Position numbers and translations under genes: made by a program
Notes under the pieces: generated by a model
The model's database searches: none
What the model was told of the DNA's origin: nothing
Seen by the model: only the letters and a program-made list of their open reading frames with translations
Source of the DNA: a virus
Direction: 5' to 3' (one strand)
Virus record (IMG/VR): IMGVR_UViG_3300046001_004308
Coordinates: 1-41,145 of that record
DNA length: 41,145 nt
In this document: positions 21,764 through 29,878 of the stretch, in pieces
Position numbering within the stretch: position 1 is the first letter of the stretch
Layout of the letters: the number at the start of each line of letters is the position of its first letter

Positions 21764-22410
21764 AAGACCTCTTCAAGTCGGTAAAGGCAATGGCCGATAG
21801 TATCGATCATTGCCTTTTGTTTTTTTCAGGCGGACGCGACAGCATCGTGATGCTGGATCTGTTCGAGCGCTTCATGTCCGGCAGATACAAGGCCGTATTT
21901 CTGTACATGGTGAAAGGTCTTGAATTCCAGGAAAAAATACTAAGGCACTATGAAGCCAAGTTCGGCATCGAGATTCTGCGCGAAGTCCACTGTGACGTAT
22001 CGGCGTATTTGAAGCAAATGGGTAAGGCTACGAAGGCATTGAAAGCCGCCGACTGCGAAAAGTTTTTACGACATAAGCATGATGAGCCGTGGATAGCCCT
22101 GGGATACCGCAAGGATGAAAGCCTGCAAAGGCGCGGGCACTTGGGGAGTCTGTCAAAGACCGACTTCATCGATTGGAAATACCATAAACTGTTCCCGATT
22201 GCTGATTGGCTGGAAAGCGACATTAAGGCATATATCAAGGCACGCAAGCTTGTCTTGCCGGTTGAATACGCCAACGGATACCGAAACATTGACCAGTTCA
22301 AGGGTCGCGCCGCCCTTTATGTTAAGAATTCATACCCGGAGGACTGGGCAAGGATAACGGCTCAATTTCCGTTGATAGAGGCGGAAGCGTTCAGGATGGA
22401 AAACAGGTGA
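21760..22410 (+). CDS. PAPS-reductase-family ATP pyrophosphatase-like protein
   Basis: TTG 21760 with GGAGG just upstream gives 216 residues. The PP-loop is LLFFSGGRDSIVML (SGGRDS at residues 23-28), and the segments FLYMVKGLEFQEKIL and GYRKDESLQRRGH, KLFPIADWLESDIKAYI fit the PAPS reductase/DndC-type adenylation fold. The catalytic ECGLH-type C-terminus of true PAPS reductases is not seen, so it is more likely a nucleotide- or DNA-modifying ATP-PPase. Its pairing with a downstream ParB-like gene and the terminase recurs in many phages. Confidence 0.78.
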   Translation: MKDLFKSVKAMADSIDHCLLFFSGGRDSIVMLDLFERFMSGRYKAVFLYMVKGLEFQEKILRHYEAKFGIEILREVHCDVSAYLKQMGKATKALKAADCEKFLRHKHDEPWIALGYRKDESLQRRGHLGSLSKTDFIDWKYHKLFPIADWLESDIKAYIKARKLVLPVEYANGYRNIDQFKGRAALYVKNSYPEDWARITAQFPLIEAEAFRMENR

Positions 22411-23144
22411 AAAATAACACTGTAGAGCGATTCACATCCGAGAAAATACACAGGAGCCTCATTCACGGCGCTCCGTACAACCCGAGAAAGATTTCAGAGA
22501 CTGCCGCAAGGAAGCTTCGCAAGGAGATGAAGGCCCTTGGCCTCTTGTCGCCGGTAATTGTCAACCGGCGCACCATGAACATCGTCAGCGGGCATCAGCG
22601 TGTTGCGGCGATGGATTCAATCTTGCGTACAGAGGATTACATGCTTAGCGTGTCCATGGTGGACCTTGATGAGCAGGAAGAGATCAAGGCAAACGTCCTT
22701 CTGAACAACCAAGGCGTCATGGGCGAGTGGGACGTTGATAAACTTGCCGAGCTAAAGGAGCTGATACCCGGCGTCGATTTCCTTGACGACCTGGGATTCG
22801 ATCAGGCCGACATGGATGTCATGTTCGCCGGGATGGACAGCCTTTCGTCTTTCGATACACCGGAGGTCGAGAAGTCCGAGGTTGAGAAAATGGCCGCCGT
22901 TGACGCCTTCAAGGCCGCAAAGAAGTCCCAGCGCGACAAGATCCACGCTCAGGAAGCCGAATCCGGGGATACATGGGCAGTGGCGAAGGATGACAACTTG
23001 CTGACAATCGTATTCAACACCAACGCCGAGAAGCGTGATTTTATGAAACGGGCACGCCGGGCACCAGATGAGAAGTTCGTCAAACCGTCGGTATTGTGGG
23101 ACATCGCCGCAGGAAAGATCAACTTATCGGGGAAAGCAGAATGA
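22407..23144 (+). CDS. ParB/sulfiredoxin-like domain protein
   Basis: GTG 22407 overlaps the previous stop, giving 245 residues. The N-terminal domain has APYNPRKISETAARKL, GLLSPVIVNRRTMNIVSGHQ and RVAAMDSI, with the GHQR motif of ParB-like (CTP-binding or nuclease) domains. The rest is helical and acidic, with a late segment (NLLTIVFNTNAEKRDFMKRA). No methyltransferase domain is fused, unlike many phage relatives. It sits directly before terminase, so it may act in packaging, DNA modification or host-DNA cleavage. Without ParA, a partition role is weak. Confidence 0.75.
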   Translation: MKNNTVERFTSEKIHRSLIHGAPYNPRKISETAARKLRKEMKALGLLSPVIVNRRTMNIVSGHQRVAAMDSILRTEDYMLSVSMVDLDEQEEIKANVLLNNQGVMGEWDVDKLAELKELIPGVDFLDDLGFDQADMDVMFAGMDSLSSFDTPEVEKSEVEKMAAVDAFKAAKKSQRDKIHAQEAESGDTWAVAKDDNLLTIVFNTNAEKRDFMKRARRAPDEKFVKPSVLWDIAAGKINLSGKAE

Positions 23145-23548
23145 AAGCCAAAAAAAAGCCCGGACCGCCGAAAGGCACCGGGGGCCGACCGGCAAAGAAA
23201 ATCGATATGGAGCAAGTAGATAAGCTATTGGCCATACAATGCACCGAAGTGGAGATAGCGGCATGGTTTGATATGTCCATTGAACTTCTGAATCAAAAGA
23301 TAAAGCTATATGCCAACTGTACTTTCTTGGAGTATTCGACACAAAAGAAGGCTAAAGGGAAAATAAGTCTTAGAAGATCACAGATCAAGCTTGCTTTGGG
23401 AGATGAAACGCACCCGCCAAATCCTACCATGCTGATATGGCTGGGAAAGCAATACCTTGAACAGGCGGAAAAAAGCGAGTTTGCAGGACCCGGCGGCGGC
23501 CCCATAGGATTCAGGTTTGTTGACCCCCCTGCTCCAGATACCCAGTAA
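23141..23548 (+). CDS. Terminase small subunit
   Basis: ATG 23141 overlaps the ParB-like stop, giving 135 residues. A basic start (KKKPGPPKGTGGRPAKK) precedes a homeodomain-like helix-turn-helix (CTEVEIAAWFDMSIELLNQK), then GKISLRRSQIKLAL and TMLIWLGKQYLEQ, the usual pattern for PBSX-type small terminases. It binds the packaging site and regulates the large subunit. It overlaps the large-subunit gene by 32 bases. Confidence 0.82.
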   Translation: MKAKKKPGPPKGTGGRPAKKIDMEQVDKLLAIQCTEVEIAAWFDMSIELLNQKIKLYANCTFLEYSTQKKAKGKISLRRSQIKLALGDETHPPNPTMLIWLGKQYLEQAEKSEFAGPGGGPIGFRFVDPPAPDTQ

Positions 23549-24815
23549 GTACCGACCCTTCATAGAGTCGCCCCGGACGCACAACGTTTTCGAGGGCGGA
23601 CGCGGTGGAAGCAAGACACGGACCATATCGGGGTTGCTTGTCGAGGTCATGAACCAGGCCCCGGTCAAGATCATCTGCGGACGTGAGATCCAGAAAAGCC
23701 TGAAGGAATCGTCATACCTTTCGATCAAGCAGGAAATCTACCGTCTTGGCTACGGCGACCGCTTCAAGCTCAAGGAAAACGACGGCGTTATCGAGTCGCA
23801 TACGGGCGCGCGGGCAGTATTCATCGGGCTTCAACAGCACACGGTTGATTCGATCAAGTCTTACGAGTCTTTCAACTGGGCTTGGATTGAGGAAGCACAG
23901 AGCGTGTCGAAACAATCCCTTGAGACGCTTATACCCACGCTCAGGACGGACGGCGCTTTTTATATCAAGCTGGGCGAAAAGGATCATGCTTTCCCGCTGC
24001 GGATGTTCATGTACACCATGAACCCATATTCATGGGATGACCCGATCAACCTTGTCCTGCCGGAATCGCGCGGAGATGTCCGACGGATTCGCGTAAACTA
24101 CCCTGACAATCCGTGGTTTCCCGATGTCCTGGAAGACGAGCGGAAAGAAGCCGAGCGTATAATGTCCGCTGAGGAATACGCCCGTATATGGCGTGGGATA
24201 CCCTACGACAACGCCGAGCGGGCAATCATGCCACGGGCGGCGGTCATGGCGGCGATGAAGCGCAAGGTATCAACGGACGGCGGAATCGTGGTAGGGGCCG
24301 ACATTGCACGGTTCGGGGATGACGCGACGGTATTCGTAAAGCGTCAGGGATTGCAGGTTACAGCCATTGAAACGATGTACAAGCAGGACACGCAGGAAGT
24401 GGCCTCCAGGCTATTCACCTTCGCCGAGGGTGGAAAGATCAACGTGGATGACACTGGGGTTGGCGGGGGCGTGACCGACCGGCTCAGGCGCATGGGAGCG
24501 AACGTATGCCCGGTGAATTTCGGGGCGGCTCCTATCGACAAGAAGAAGTACCCGGACATCATATCGGAAATGTGGTTCAACCTTGCCGAGCTATTGCCGA
24601 CCATAGGGCTGAAAGAGGACAATGAGCTACTTGCCGAGCTTGCCAGCAGACAATTCAGGTACACGCCGGATGAGCGGCGCAAGGTGGAGAGCAAGGAAGA
24701 GTACAAGAAGCGCACGGGCAGGCATTCGCCAGACCGGGGTGATAGCGCGATTCTCTGTTTCTACCAGCCGCGAACGGTACGCGCAGGCCCTTCCGCTTCA
24801 AGGCTGGGCCTATAG
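23517..24815 (+). CDS. terL: Terminase large subunit, PBSX/Terminase_3 type
   Basis: TTG 23517 gives 432 residues. The ATPase has Walker A EGGRGGSKT (26-34) and Walker B WAWIEEAQ (121-128), with the coupling MYTMNP near 165-170. The RNase H-like nuclease has GADIARFGDDA (Asp262), VDDTGVGGG (Asp311/312) and a final DRGDSAILCF. It cuts and pumps DNA into the prohead through the portal. This family usually packages by headful from a pac site, which fits a circularly permuted genome and the fused-looking window ends. Confidence 0.93.
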   Translation: MLTPLLQIPSKYRPFIESPRTHNVFEGGRGGSKTRTISGLLVEVMNQAPVKIICGREIQKSLKESSYLSIKQEIYRLGYGDRFKLKENDGVIESHTGARAVFIGLQQHTVDSIKSYESFNWAWIEEAQSVSKQSLETLIPTLRTDGAFYIKLGEKDHAFPLRMFMYTMNPYSWDDPINLVLPESRGDVRRIRVNYPDNPWFPDVLEDERKEAERIMSAEEYARIWRGIPYDNAERAIMPRAAVMAAMKRKVSTDGGIVVGADIARFGDDATVFVKRQGLQVTAIETMYKQDTQEVASRLFTFAEGGKINVDDTGVGGGVTDRLRRMGANVCPVNFGAAPIDKKKYPDIISEMWFNLAELLPTIGLKEDNELLAELASRQFRYTPDERRKVESKEEYKKRTGRHSPDRGDSAILCFYQPRTVRAGPSASRLGL

Positions 24816-24866
24816 TTGCGCTCCGGGGCGTTTTGGGTGTAGAATTAGCACATGATGGGGGTCCAC

Positions 24867-26255
24867 ATGGACGCAAAGCAGATCACCAAGTTAATCTCCG
24901 CCGACTCCGCGCGGGTTGCCAGGATCGAGAACCAACGGAAGTACATGCAGGGGCGGAACGTAGCCATCCTGGGACGGACTGCCCACGAGGAACCCGACAA
25001 CCGGATCAGCATACCCATTGTCCGCAAGGCCGTCACCATCGTTTCGGGGTACATGGCCGGGCAGGACAGCATAGCCTATTCGACCAAGGATGAAGCCAAG
25101 CGCGGGATCAAGGGCGTGGTTGCGAAGGTCAAGGAAGCGATAACCGGGCCTTCCGACTACGTTGCCGACGTGCTGAAACCCGTTTTCGACTCGAACGACG
25201 AAGGGCTTACGACCCACGAAGAGTTCGAGACCGCCTGTGCGCATGGCCTGGCCTACGAATACCACTACACCGGGGACGGGGAAGCCCGTTTCGTGGAAGT
25301 ACCGCCGGAACAGTGCATAGCAATATGGGATGACCAATTGCCGCCCATGCTCAAGGGCATGATCCGCTACTACAGCACCAAGGACGGCGAGAAAGAGGTC
25401 AAGCACGCGACCGTCTACGACGCGACTGTGATCATCCAGTACGAGGGCGAGAGCTACGAAAAGCTTGATGAAACAGGATGGGAGGCGCACGCATACGGGG
25501 AGGTGCCGTGGGCGATAGGGAAAATCACCCGCCGGGGTGAGAACCTGTTCGACCACGTGCTTTCCATCATAGACTTCCGGGACCGGATAGTGTCCGAGGA
25601 CTACGCGAACGAGGCGCAACGGTTCAGCAATTCATACCTGTTGCTACGTGACCAGCTTTCAACCGAGCTTGACGAGCTTGGGCTGAACGAGGCCGACAAG
25701 CTCAGGGTAACGCGGACCTTCGAGGGGCTGGGGGATGACGTGACCAAGGCCGTCGCGTTCCTTGTCAAGAATATCCCGATAGACTTCATCAAGAACGCGG
25801 ACGAGCTTTTCGAGCGGCTTTCGTATGACATGATGATGCTTTTCGACAACAAGGACCTGGCCACCACCGGGGAAATATCCGGAATCGCCCTCGCCTACAA
25901 GCTCCTGCCCTTCGAGTACGCGTCTGCCACCTATGAAGCCTACTTTTCCCGCTTCCTGCAATGGCGGATACGCTTGATCCAGAATGTGACCGGAAACCTG
26001 AAGGCACGGCCGCAGGACCGCCCGCAGGTGTCGATCCAGTTCACGCGCAACCTTCCCTTCGATATGCAGTCCGCCGTCGAGATGTTCTCGAAGGTGGCCG
26101 GCGCGAGCCTACCGATAAGGGTAGCCCTGAAGCTGTTCCCGCCCAGTCTAATACCGGACATCGAGGAGACGGCGCAGGAAATAGAGCGGAACATGGCAAT
26201 ACCGGACATGGACACCGAAGAGCCAAAGGAAGAGCCGGACGACGTAAATGCCTGA
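24867..26255 (+). CDS. Portal protein, SPP1 gp6 type
   Basis: ATG 24867 has GGGGG five bases upstream and is preferred over ATG 24852. The protein has about 462 residues with typical SPP1-family segments: RIENQRKYMQGRN near the start, ISIPIVRKAVTIVSGYMAGQ, FDHVLSIIDFRDRIVSED and ELFERLSYDMMMLFDN, then GISGIAL-like EISGIALAYKL. It forms the dodecameric DNA channel at one head vertex. It overlaps the minor head gene by eight bases. Confidence 0.9.
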   Translation: MDAKQITKLISADSARVARIENQRKYMQGRNVAILGRTAHEEPDNRISIPIVRKAVTIVSGYMAGQDSIAYSTKDEAKRGIKGVVAKVKEAITGPSDYVADVLKPVFDSNDEGLTTHEEFETACAHGLAYEYHYTGDGEARFVEVPPEQCIAIWDDQLPPMLKGMIRYYSTKDGEKEVKHATVYDATVIIQYEGESYEKLDETGWEAHAYGEVPWAIGKITRRGENLFDHVLSIIDFRDRIVSEDYANEAQRFSNSYLLLRDQLSTELDELGLNEADKLRVTRTFEGLGDDVTKAVAFLVKNIPIDFIKNADELFERLSYDMMMLFDNKDLATTGEISGIALAYKLLPFEYASATYEAYFSRFLQWRIRLIQNVTGNLKARPQDRPQVSIQFTRNLPFDMQSAVEMFSKVAGASLPIRVALKLFPPSLIPDIEETAQEIERNMAIPDMDTEEPKEEPDDVNA

Positions 26256-27855
26256 ATTCCGCGACCTTGCCAAGCTCCAGGAATCTCAATTCATGGCTTG
26301 GGAAGAGCGCCAGAAGATCATCGACCGCGTGCTACTCGCAAACTACCGCGCCGCATACAAAGAGACCATGGCGCAGATTGCCAGCCTGTACGCCAAGGTA
26401 GGGCTTGACGATCCCGTCAAAGGCGTCTACATCCGCAAGGAAGATGCCATCCGGTACAACCAGCTGGGCAACCGCCTTGCAAACCTTGAGGATGAGCTGA
26501 AAGCCCTGGGGAAGAAGGGCGTCAGGCTGACCGAGGACAACAGCGCCCAGTCCATCCAGGACGGGTACTACCGCAACGCATGGGCGTACACGCAGACGGT
26601 CGGTATGGAGCTTGGTATCCCCGCCCTGCCCATCGACGCGATACGCGAAGCGGTCTACCCATCGTTACGTTTTGGACCAAAAAAAGAGACGGGCCTGAAT
26701 CTCGTGTCAACGTGGAACAAGAATTCAACCGACATGCTCTACAAGACGCAAAGCGCCCTCATGCGTGGCATAACCATGGGCCAGAGCTACACCAAGATGG
26801 CCGGGTCCATCAAGACCGAATTCGACAAGGGGCTATGGCAGGCCATGCGTGTCGTCAGGACGGAAGCCGGTCGGTGCTGGTCCGAAGGGGCGGAAAAGTC
26901 CCATGAGGCGGCGATTGAGGCCGGCCTTGACGTCAAGAAGCGGTGGAGCGCCGCGCTGGACAAGCGGACGCGGATTGAGCACGCCCGTCTTGACGGGACC
27001 TATGCTGACAAGGACGGGCTATTCTGGATCGGGGGTGAAGGACAGCCACAGCCGCGCCTTTTCAGCGACCCGGCGCAAAGTATAAATTGCCGTTGCGCCG
27101 TTTACGACGTGCTGGAAGGGCTGGAACCTACCATGCGCCGTATCCGTGACCTGGAAGGCGATGACGGGTATTCAAGCGAGAAGGCAAAATCGCGGATCGT
27201 GCCTTATCAGTCTTTCGAGACATGGGCGAAACCGCAAGGATGGACGGCTGACAAGGGCTGGCCGAGGATAACGACTACAGCCGCGCAGGCTGACAAGGCG
27301 GTAAAGGCAACGTCAACGGCAAAGACGGTTGCGGTAAAGCCGTGGGGTGGTGAATACAAAGCCAAGCTTGCGTATGTGGAAAGCACGATCAGGCCGATGA
27401 AAGTGGAACACGGTGTGGTTATATCCGGAAATGGCGAAGTGGTTTCACAGAAAATAGGATCGAAAAAGAAGATAAGCTACACCCAAGAAGAGCTTTCAAA
27501 ATGGTCCGGAAATACGTTCACGCATAACCATCCAGCCTCTAATCATTCTTTTTCGTGGCAAGATATATCCACCGGGTCAGGAGCCGGAGTTGTGGAAATG
27601 CGGGCAATTTCAACAAATTATGACCACAGTATGAAGCCTGGACCTGATGGATGGGGTCCAGGATGGTGGGAATCAAAAGGCAAGAGAGTTTTCAAGAGGA
27701 TGGAAAAATTAACCACCGTTGAGCTATTCGAGAAAGACAGGGCCAAAGAATTCAAGAGTGAAACCGAAAGGGGCGTATGGTTTTACCATGAATTATGGAA
27801 TAGGTTTGCGGATAAGACGGGTGTGGTTTACACAAGGACGGAGGCGACAAAGTGA
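26248..27855 (+). CDS. Minor head protein (SPP1 gp7 type) fused to a JAMM metalloprotease-like domain
   Basis: This 535-residue protein is far longer than typical gp7 (about 300). Residues about 165-295 form the head morphogenesis domain (MRVVRTEAGRCWSEGAEKSH, KKRWSAALDKRTRIEHARLD, SINCRCAVYD). After a linker, residues about 365-535 carry Glu387 (KVEHGVVI), His426-x-His428-Pro and Asp439 in THNHPASNHSFSWQDI: H-x-H, ten residues, D is the exact JAMM/MPN+ metal motif. The extension is more AT-rich than the rest. It may be a protease acting on head proteins or be ejected as an effector. Fusion of the two domains is read directly; activity is inferred. Confidence 0.82.
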   Translation: MPEFRDLAKLQESQFMAWEERQKIIDRVLLANYRAAYKETMAQIASLYAKVGLDDPVKGVYIRKEDAIRYNQLGNRLANLEDELKALGKKGVRLTEDNSAQSIQDGYYRNAWAYTQTVGMELGIPALPIDAIREAVYPSLRFGPKKETGLNLVSTWNKNSTDMLYKTQSALMRGITMGQSYTKMAGSIKTEFDKGLWQAMRVVRTEAGRCWSEGAEKSHEAAIEAGLDVKKRWSAALDKRTRIEHARLDGTYADKDGLFWIGGEGQPQPRLFSDPAQSINCRCAVYDVLEGLEPTMRRIRDLEGDDGYSSEKAKSRIVPYQSFETWAKPQGWTADKGWPRITTTAAQADKAVKATSTAKTVAVKPWGGEYKAKLAYVESTIRPMKVEHGVVISGNGEVVSQKIGSKKKISYTQEELSKWSGNTFTHNHPASNHSFSWQDISTGSGAGVVEMRAISTNYDHSMKPGPDGWGPGWWESKGKRVFKRMEKLTTVELFEKDRAKEFKSETERGVWFYHELWNRFADKTGVVYTRTEATK

Positions 27856-28040
27856 CAGGAATAGACGATACTTCCTTGAATATCATAAATACTATATGTA
27901 TTGGATGCAGGCACTACGAAGGTGCTTGCGAATGCGCCGCCTTCCCCAACGGGATACCGGAAGAGATAATCGACGGGACGGTCGAGCACCGGAAGCCGTA
28001 CCCTGGAGACAACGGCATCCAGTTCGAGGCTGAGGATTGA
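27852..28040 (+). CDS. Small Cys-rich protein, conserved in phages
   Basis: GTG 27852 overlaps the previous stop, giving 62 residues. CIGCRHYEGACECAAFPNGI, followed by HRKPYPGDNGIQFE, gives a CxxC...C.C pattern that may bind zinc. Small proteins of this pattern (CxxC, AFPxGIP, PYPGDxGIxFE) recur after head morphogenesis genes in phages. Function is unknown. Confidence 0.65.
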   Translation: MTGIDDTSLNIINTICIGCRHYEGACECAAFPNGIPEEIIDGTVEHRKPYPGDNGIQFEAED

Positions 28041-28074
28041 CAGGCTGGCCGAAAGCATCATTAAGGGGGACAAG

Positions 28075-28254
28075 ATGAAAGAACGGAACCGGGTAAAGCG
28101 GACGATATTCTATGCAAGGGTGCTTGCAGGATTGCAACGGATGATAGCGTCAGCCGATCAAAGACTAAGGAAAAAGATGCGGTTCGATACTTTCAACACG
28201 TTCTCGGCAATCGAACAGGCTAAACTCATGGCCGACGGGTGGAAGCTGGTCTAA
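28075..28254 (+). CDS. Small basic hypothetical protein (59 aa)
   Basis: ATG 28075 has an excellent AAGGGGGA site. The product is basic and helical (begins MKERNRVKRTIFYARVLAG), ending in MADGWKLV. It may bind nucleic acid. The site strength and the tight spacing to the next gene support it. Confidence 0.55.
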   Translation: MKERNRVKRTIFYARVLAGLQRMIASADQRLRKKMRFDTFNTFSAIEQAKLMADGWKLV

Positions 28255-28256
28255 CC

Positions 28257-28415
28257 GTGACCCTTGCCGACAAGCACGTGTGCGAAAGGATCGTTAAGAA
28301 GATCGAGGAGATGAAGGCGGCATCCGTCGAGGGGTGGATTGAGATCCACGTCTCGAAGGAAGGGAGGCCGGTGTCGATAGCGGTAAGGACCGTGGAGGCT
28401 ATCAAAAACGATTGA
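28257..28415 (+). CDS. Small hypothetical protein (52 aa)
   Basis: GTG 28257 follows the previous stop by two bases. The 52 residues form a helix (HVCERIVKKIEEMKAA) and two beta strands (GWIEIHVSKEGRPVSIAVRT). Its stop codon lies inside the -35 box of the promoter at 28412, so the promoter is embedded in the operon end. Function is unknown. Confidence 0.5.
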   Translation: MTLADKHVCERIVKKIEEMKAASVEGWIEIHVSKEGRPVSIAVRTVEAIKND

Positions 28416-28440
28416 CAGATCGGTCATCATGGTATAGAAT
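28412..28440 (+). promoter_or_regulatory. Sigma70 promoter of leader RNA C
   Basis: TTGACA (28412-28417), 17 bases and TAGAAT (28435-28440) match 11 of 12 consensus bases. The start is predicted at about 28447. It begins with TTGACAGAT, like the promoters at 12569 and 21106. Confidence 0.82.
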
Positions 28441-28446
28441 GGTTTT

Positions 28447-28530
28447 AGTTTCGGTCGGTTGGGGTGGATACCAAGCGGTCGAGTGTTACTGATTGCCCGC
28501 AACGCCGATCCACCGGCTGAGCGGGCTTTT
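28447..28530 (+). ncRNA. Leader RNA C with terminator and loop-complementary upstream segment
   Basis: A terminator is formed by GCCCGC (28495-28500) and GCGGGC (28520-28525) followed by TTTTTATTTT. Its inner hairpin GCCG/CGGC has the six-base loop ATCCAC (28508-28513). The upstream leader segment GTGGAT (28464-28469), extended to GGTGGAT, is fully complementary to it. The RNA could fold into a pseudoknot or switch between terminated and read-through forms. The gene at 28571 follows. Control is inferred. Confidence 0.6.
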
Positions 28531-28570
28531 TATTTTAGCGATCCTTCGGGACGCTACACAGGAGGCCATA

Positions 28571-29185
28571 ATGGCTAAAGTTACTGTAAAGGCAATCGAG
28601 ATGAAGCGTATCAACATCCAGCGGGCAACGATTGAGCTTGTAGGGGATTCCCCGCTCATTGTCCACGCATGGAGCGCAAAGGCGAAAAAGGAAATGCTGG
28701 ATAAGCAGATGAAAAAAGCGGCTACCGCAAAGGCGGCGAAAGACCCGGAGCGCGACTATGAGGATGCCTTCTATCGTCTTTCCGACGGGACACCCGCTTT
28801 TCCCGTTATCGCGTTCAAGGCGGCGGCGGTATCGGCCGGGGGGCGGTTCTCTGATGGTCTCAAGATGACTGAGCTACGCGGATCATTCCATATCGAGGGC
28901 GAGCTTATAGCCATCCAGGGCGAACCGAATATGCGGGAGGATATGGTGCGCGTAGGGATGGGAACGGCTGACATACGATACCGTCCAGAGTTCAAGGCGT
29001 GGCGCGTCTCGCTTCCGATCCGTTTCAACGCCGACGCTATCTCGATGGATCAGATTGTAAATATCTTCAACCTTGCAGGGTTCGGGGTGGGTGTCGGCGA
29101 ATGGAGGCCGGAGCGTGACGGACAGAATGGCATGTTCCACGTTGCGACGGAAGCGGATGATCAGGTCAAGAAGGGAAAGAAGTAA
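28571..29185 (+). CDS. Conserved phage protein of unknown function
   Basis: ATG 28571 has GGAGG seven bases upstream, giving 204 residues. The patterns ELVGDSPLIVHAWSAKAKKE, DGTPAFPVIAFKAAAVSAGG, and later REDMVRVGMGTADIRYRPEF and NLAGFGVGVGEWRPERDGQ are familiar from hypothetical proteins in many phages. The family has no function I can name. It is led by its own promoter and RNA leader and is separated from the head genes by repeat arrays, so it forms an independent accessory unit. Confidence 0.65.
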   Translation: MAKVTVKAIEMKRINIQRATIELVGDSPLIVHAWSAKAKKEMLDKQMKKAATAKAAKDPERDYEDAFYRLSDGTPAFPVIAFKAAAVSAGGRFSDGLKMTELRGSFHIEGELIAIQGEPNMREDMVRVGMGTADIRYRPEFKAWRVSLPIRFNADAISMDQIVNIFNLAGFGVGVGEWRPERDGQNGMFHVATEADDQVKKGKK

Positions 29186-29196
29186 TAGATCATAGG

Positions 29197-29345
29197 CATG
29201 GCTTGGCAAGGCAAGGCAAGGCATGGCGAGGCTAGGTTCGGCGCGGCAGGCAGGGCGGGGCACGGCGGGGCGTGGCTAGGTAAGGCAGGCAAGGCCGGGC
29301 GCGGCGCGGCGTGGCAAGGCCGGGCCGGGCGTGGCATGGCAGGCA
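29197..29345 (+). repeat. Pentanucleotide repeat array 1 (NNGGC)n
   Basis: About 30 consecutive units of the form NNGGC (ATGGC, AAGGC, GAGGC, GCGGC, CGGGC and others) fill this gap, with a few four-base AGGC units and a few GGT variants. The GGC is constant while the two leading bases vary freely, so it is not a simple microsatellite. No open frame with coding character and no stable hairpin explains it. A second array lies on the other side of the next gene. Confidence 0.92.
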
Positions 29346-29366
29346 TGGAAATAAGATGGAGGCTCT

Positions 29367-29870
29367 ATGGTTTACGAGTGGAAAGACGGATCAAGGGTCA
29401 AGGCTAAGGCTCAGGAAGTCGGCGAAGAGCTTGAAAGGATAGAGTACAAGGACGCCGAAAACGTGGTGGAGGCCGCCAGGAAATCCAATGGCGAGCTTCA
29501 CAAATGCTTTGAGTGGAACGATGCCAAGGCCGGGCAGGAATACCGGAAAGAACAGGCAAGGTACATCCTGCGCATGATTGTCACTGAGGTTGAAAGCAAG
29601 GAGAGCGGGGAGACAGTCATTGTCCGTGTCCGGGCCTTCGAGTCTGTGCGATTCGCCGTGTCCGAGGGTAGCGATGATGCCGAAAAGACCATGACGTACA
29701 TACCTATCCGCGAGGTGCTTGGGGACAAGGCCATGAGGGAGCAGGTTATCGGGAGGCTGATGACGACCATAGCGGAGGCCGAGCGGACGGCTGAAACGTA
29801 TTCACATGTCGCCCCTGAGCTGAAAAAGACGCGAAAGAAGCTTCACGAAGCGGGGGAAACCCTGCGCTGA
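29367..29870 (+). CDS. Hypothetical charged helical protein between repeat arrays
   Basis: ATG 29367 has GGAGG six bases upstream, giving 167 residues. The protein is acidic/basic and mostly helical with a central beta part (ETVIVRVRAFESVRFAVSEG). The C-terminus is a likely coiled coil (LKKTRKKLHEAGETL). No catalytic motif is visible. It is the only gene flanked by the two pentanucleotide arrays, which suggests a gene cassette or a protein that acts on these repeats. Confidence 0.6.
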   Translation: MVYEWKDGSRVKAKAQEVGEELERIEYKDAENVVEAARKSNGELHKCFEWNDAKAGQEYRKEQARYILRMIVTEVESKESGETVIVRVRAFESVRFAVSEGSDDAEKTMTYIPIREVLGDKAMREQVIGRLMTTIAEAERTAETYSHVAPELKKTRKKLHEAGETLR

Positions 29871-29878
29871 TGTCCCGG

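Noticed and set aside
22407-23144. ParB-like gene as evidence for a partition system
   Set aside because: No ParA ATPase and no centromere-like repeats nearby; ParB-like domains next to terminase are common in lytic phages.
24815-24843. Possible promoter TTGCGC...TAGAAT before the portal gene
   Set aside because: The -35 box is weak and the spacer is 18; the gene is adequately served by the terminase operon.
24891-25619. 242-codon minus-strand open frame inside the portal gene
   Set aside because: Antisense shadow of GC-rich codons; Val/Gly/Arg-rich with no recognisable fold or start signals.
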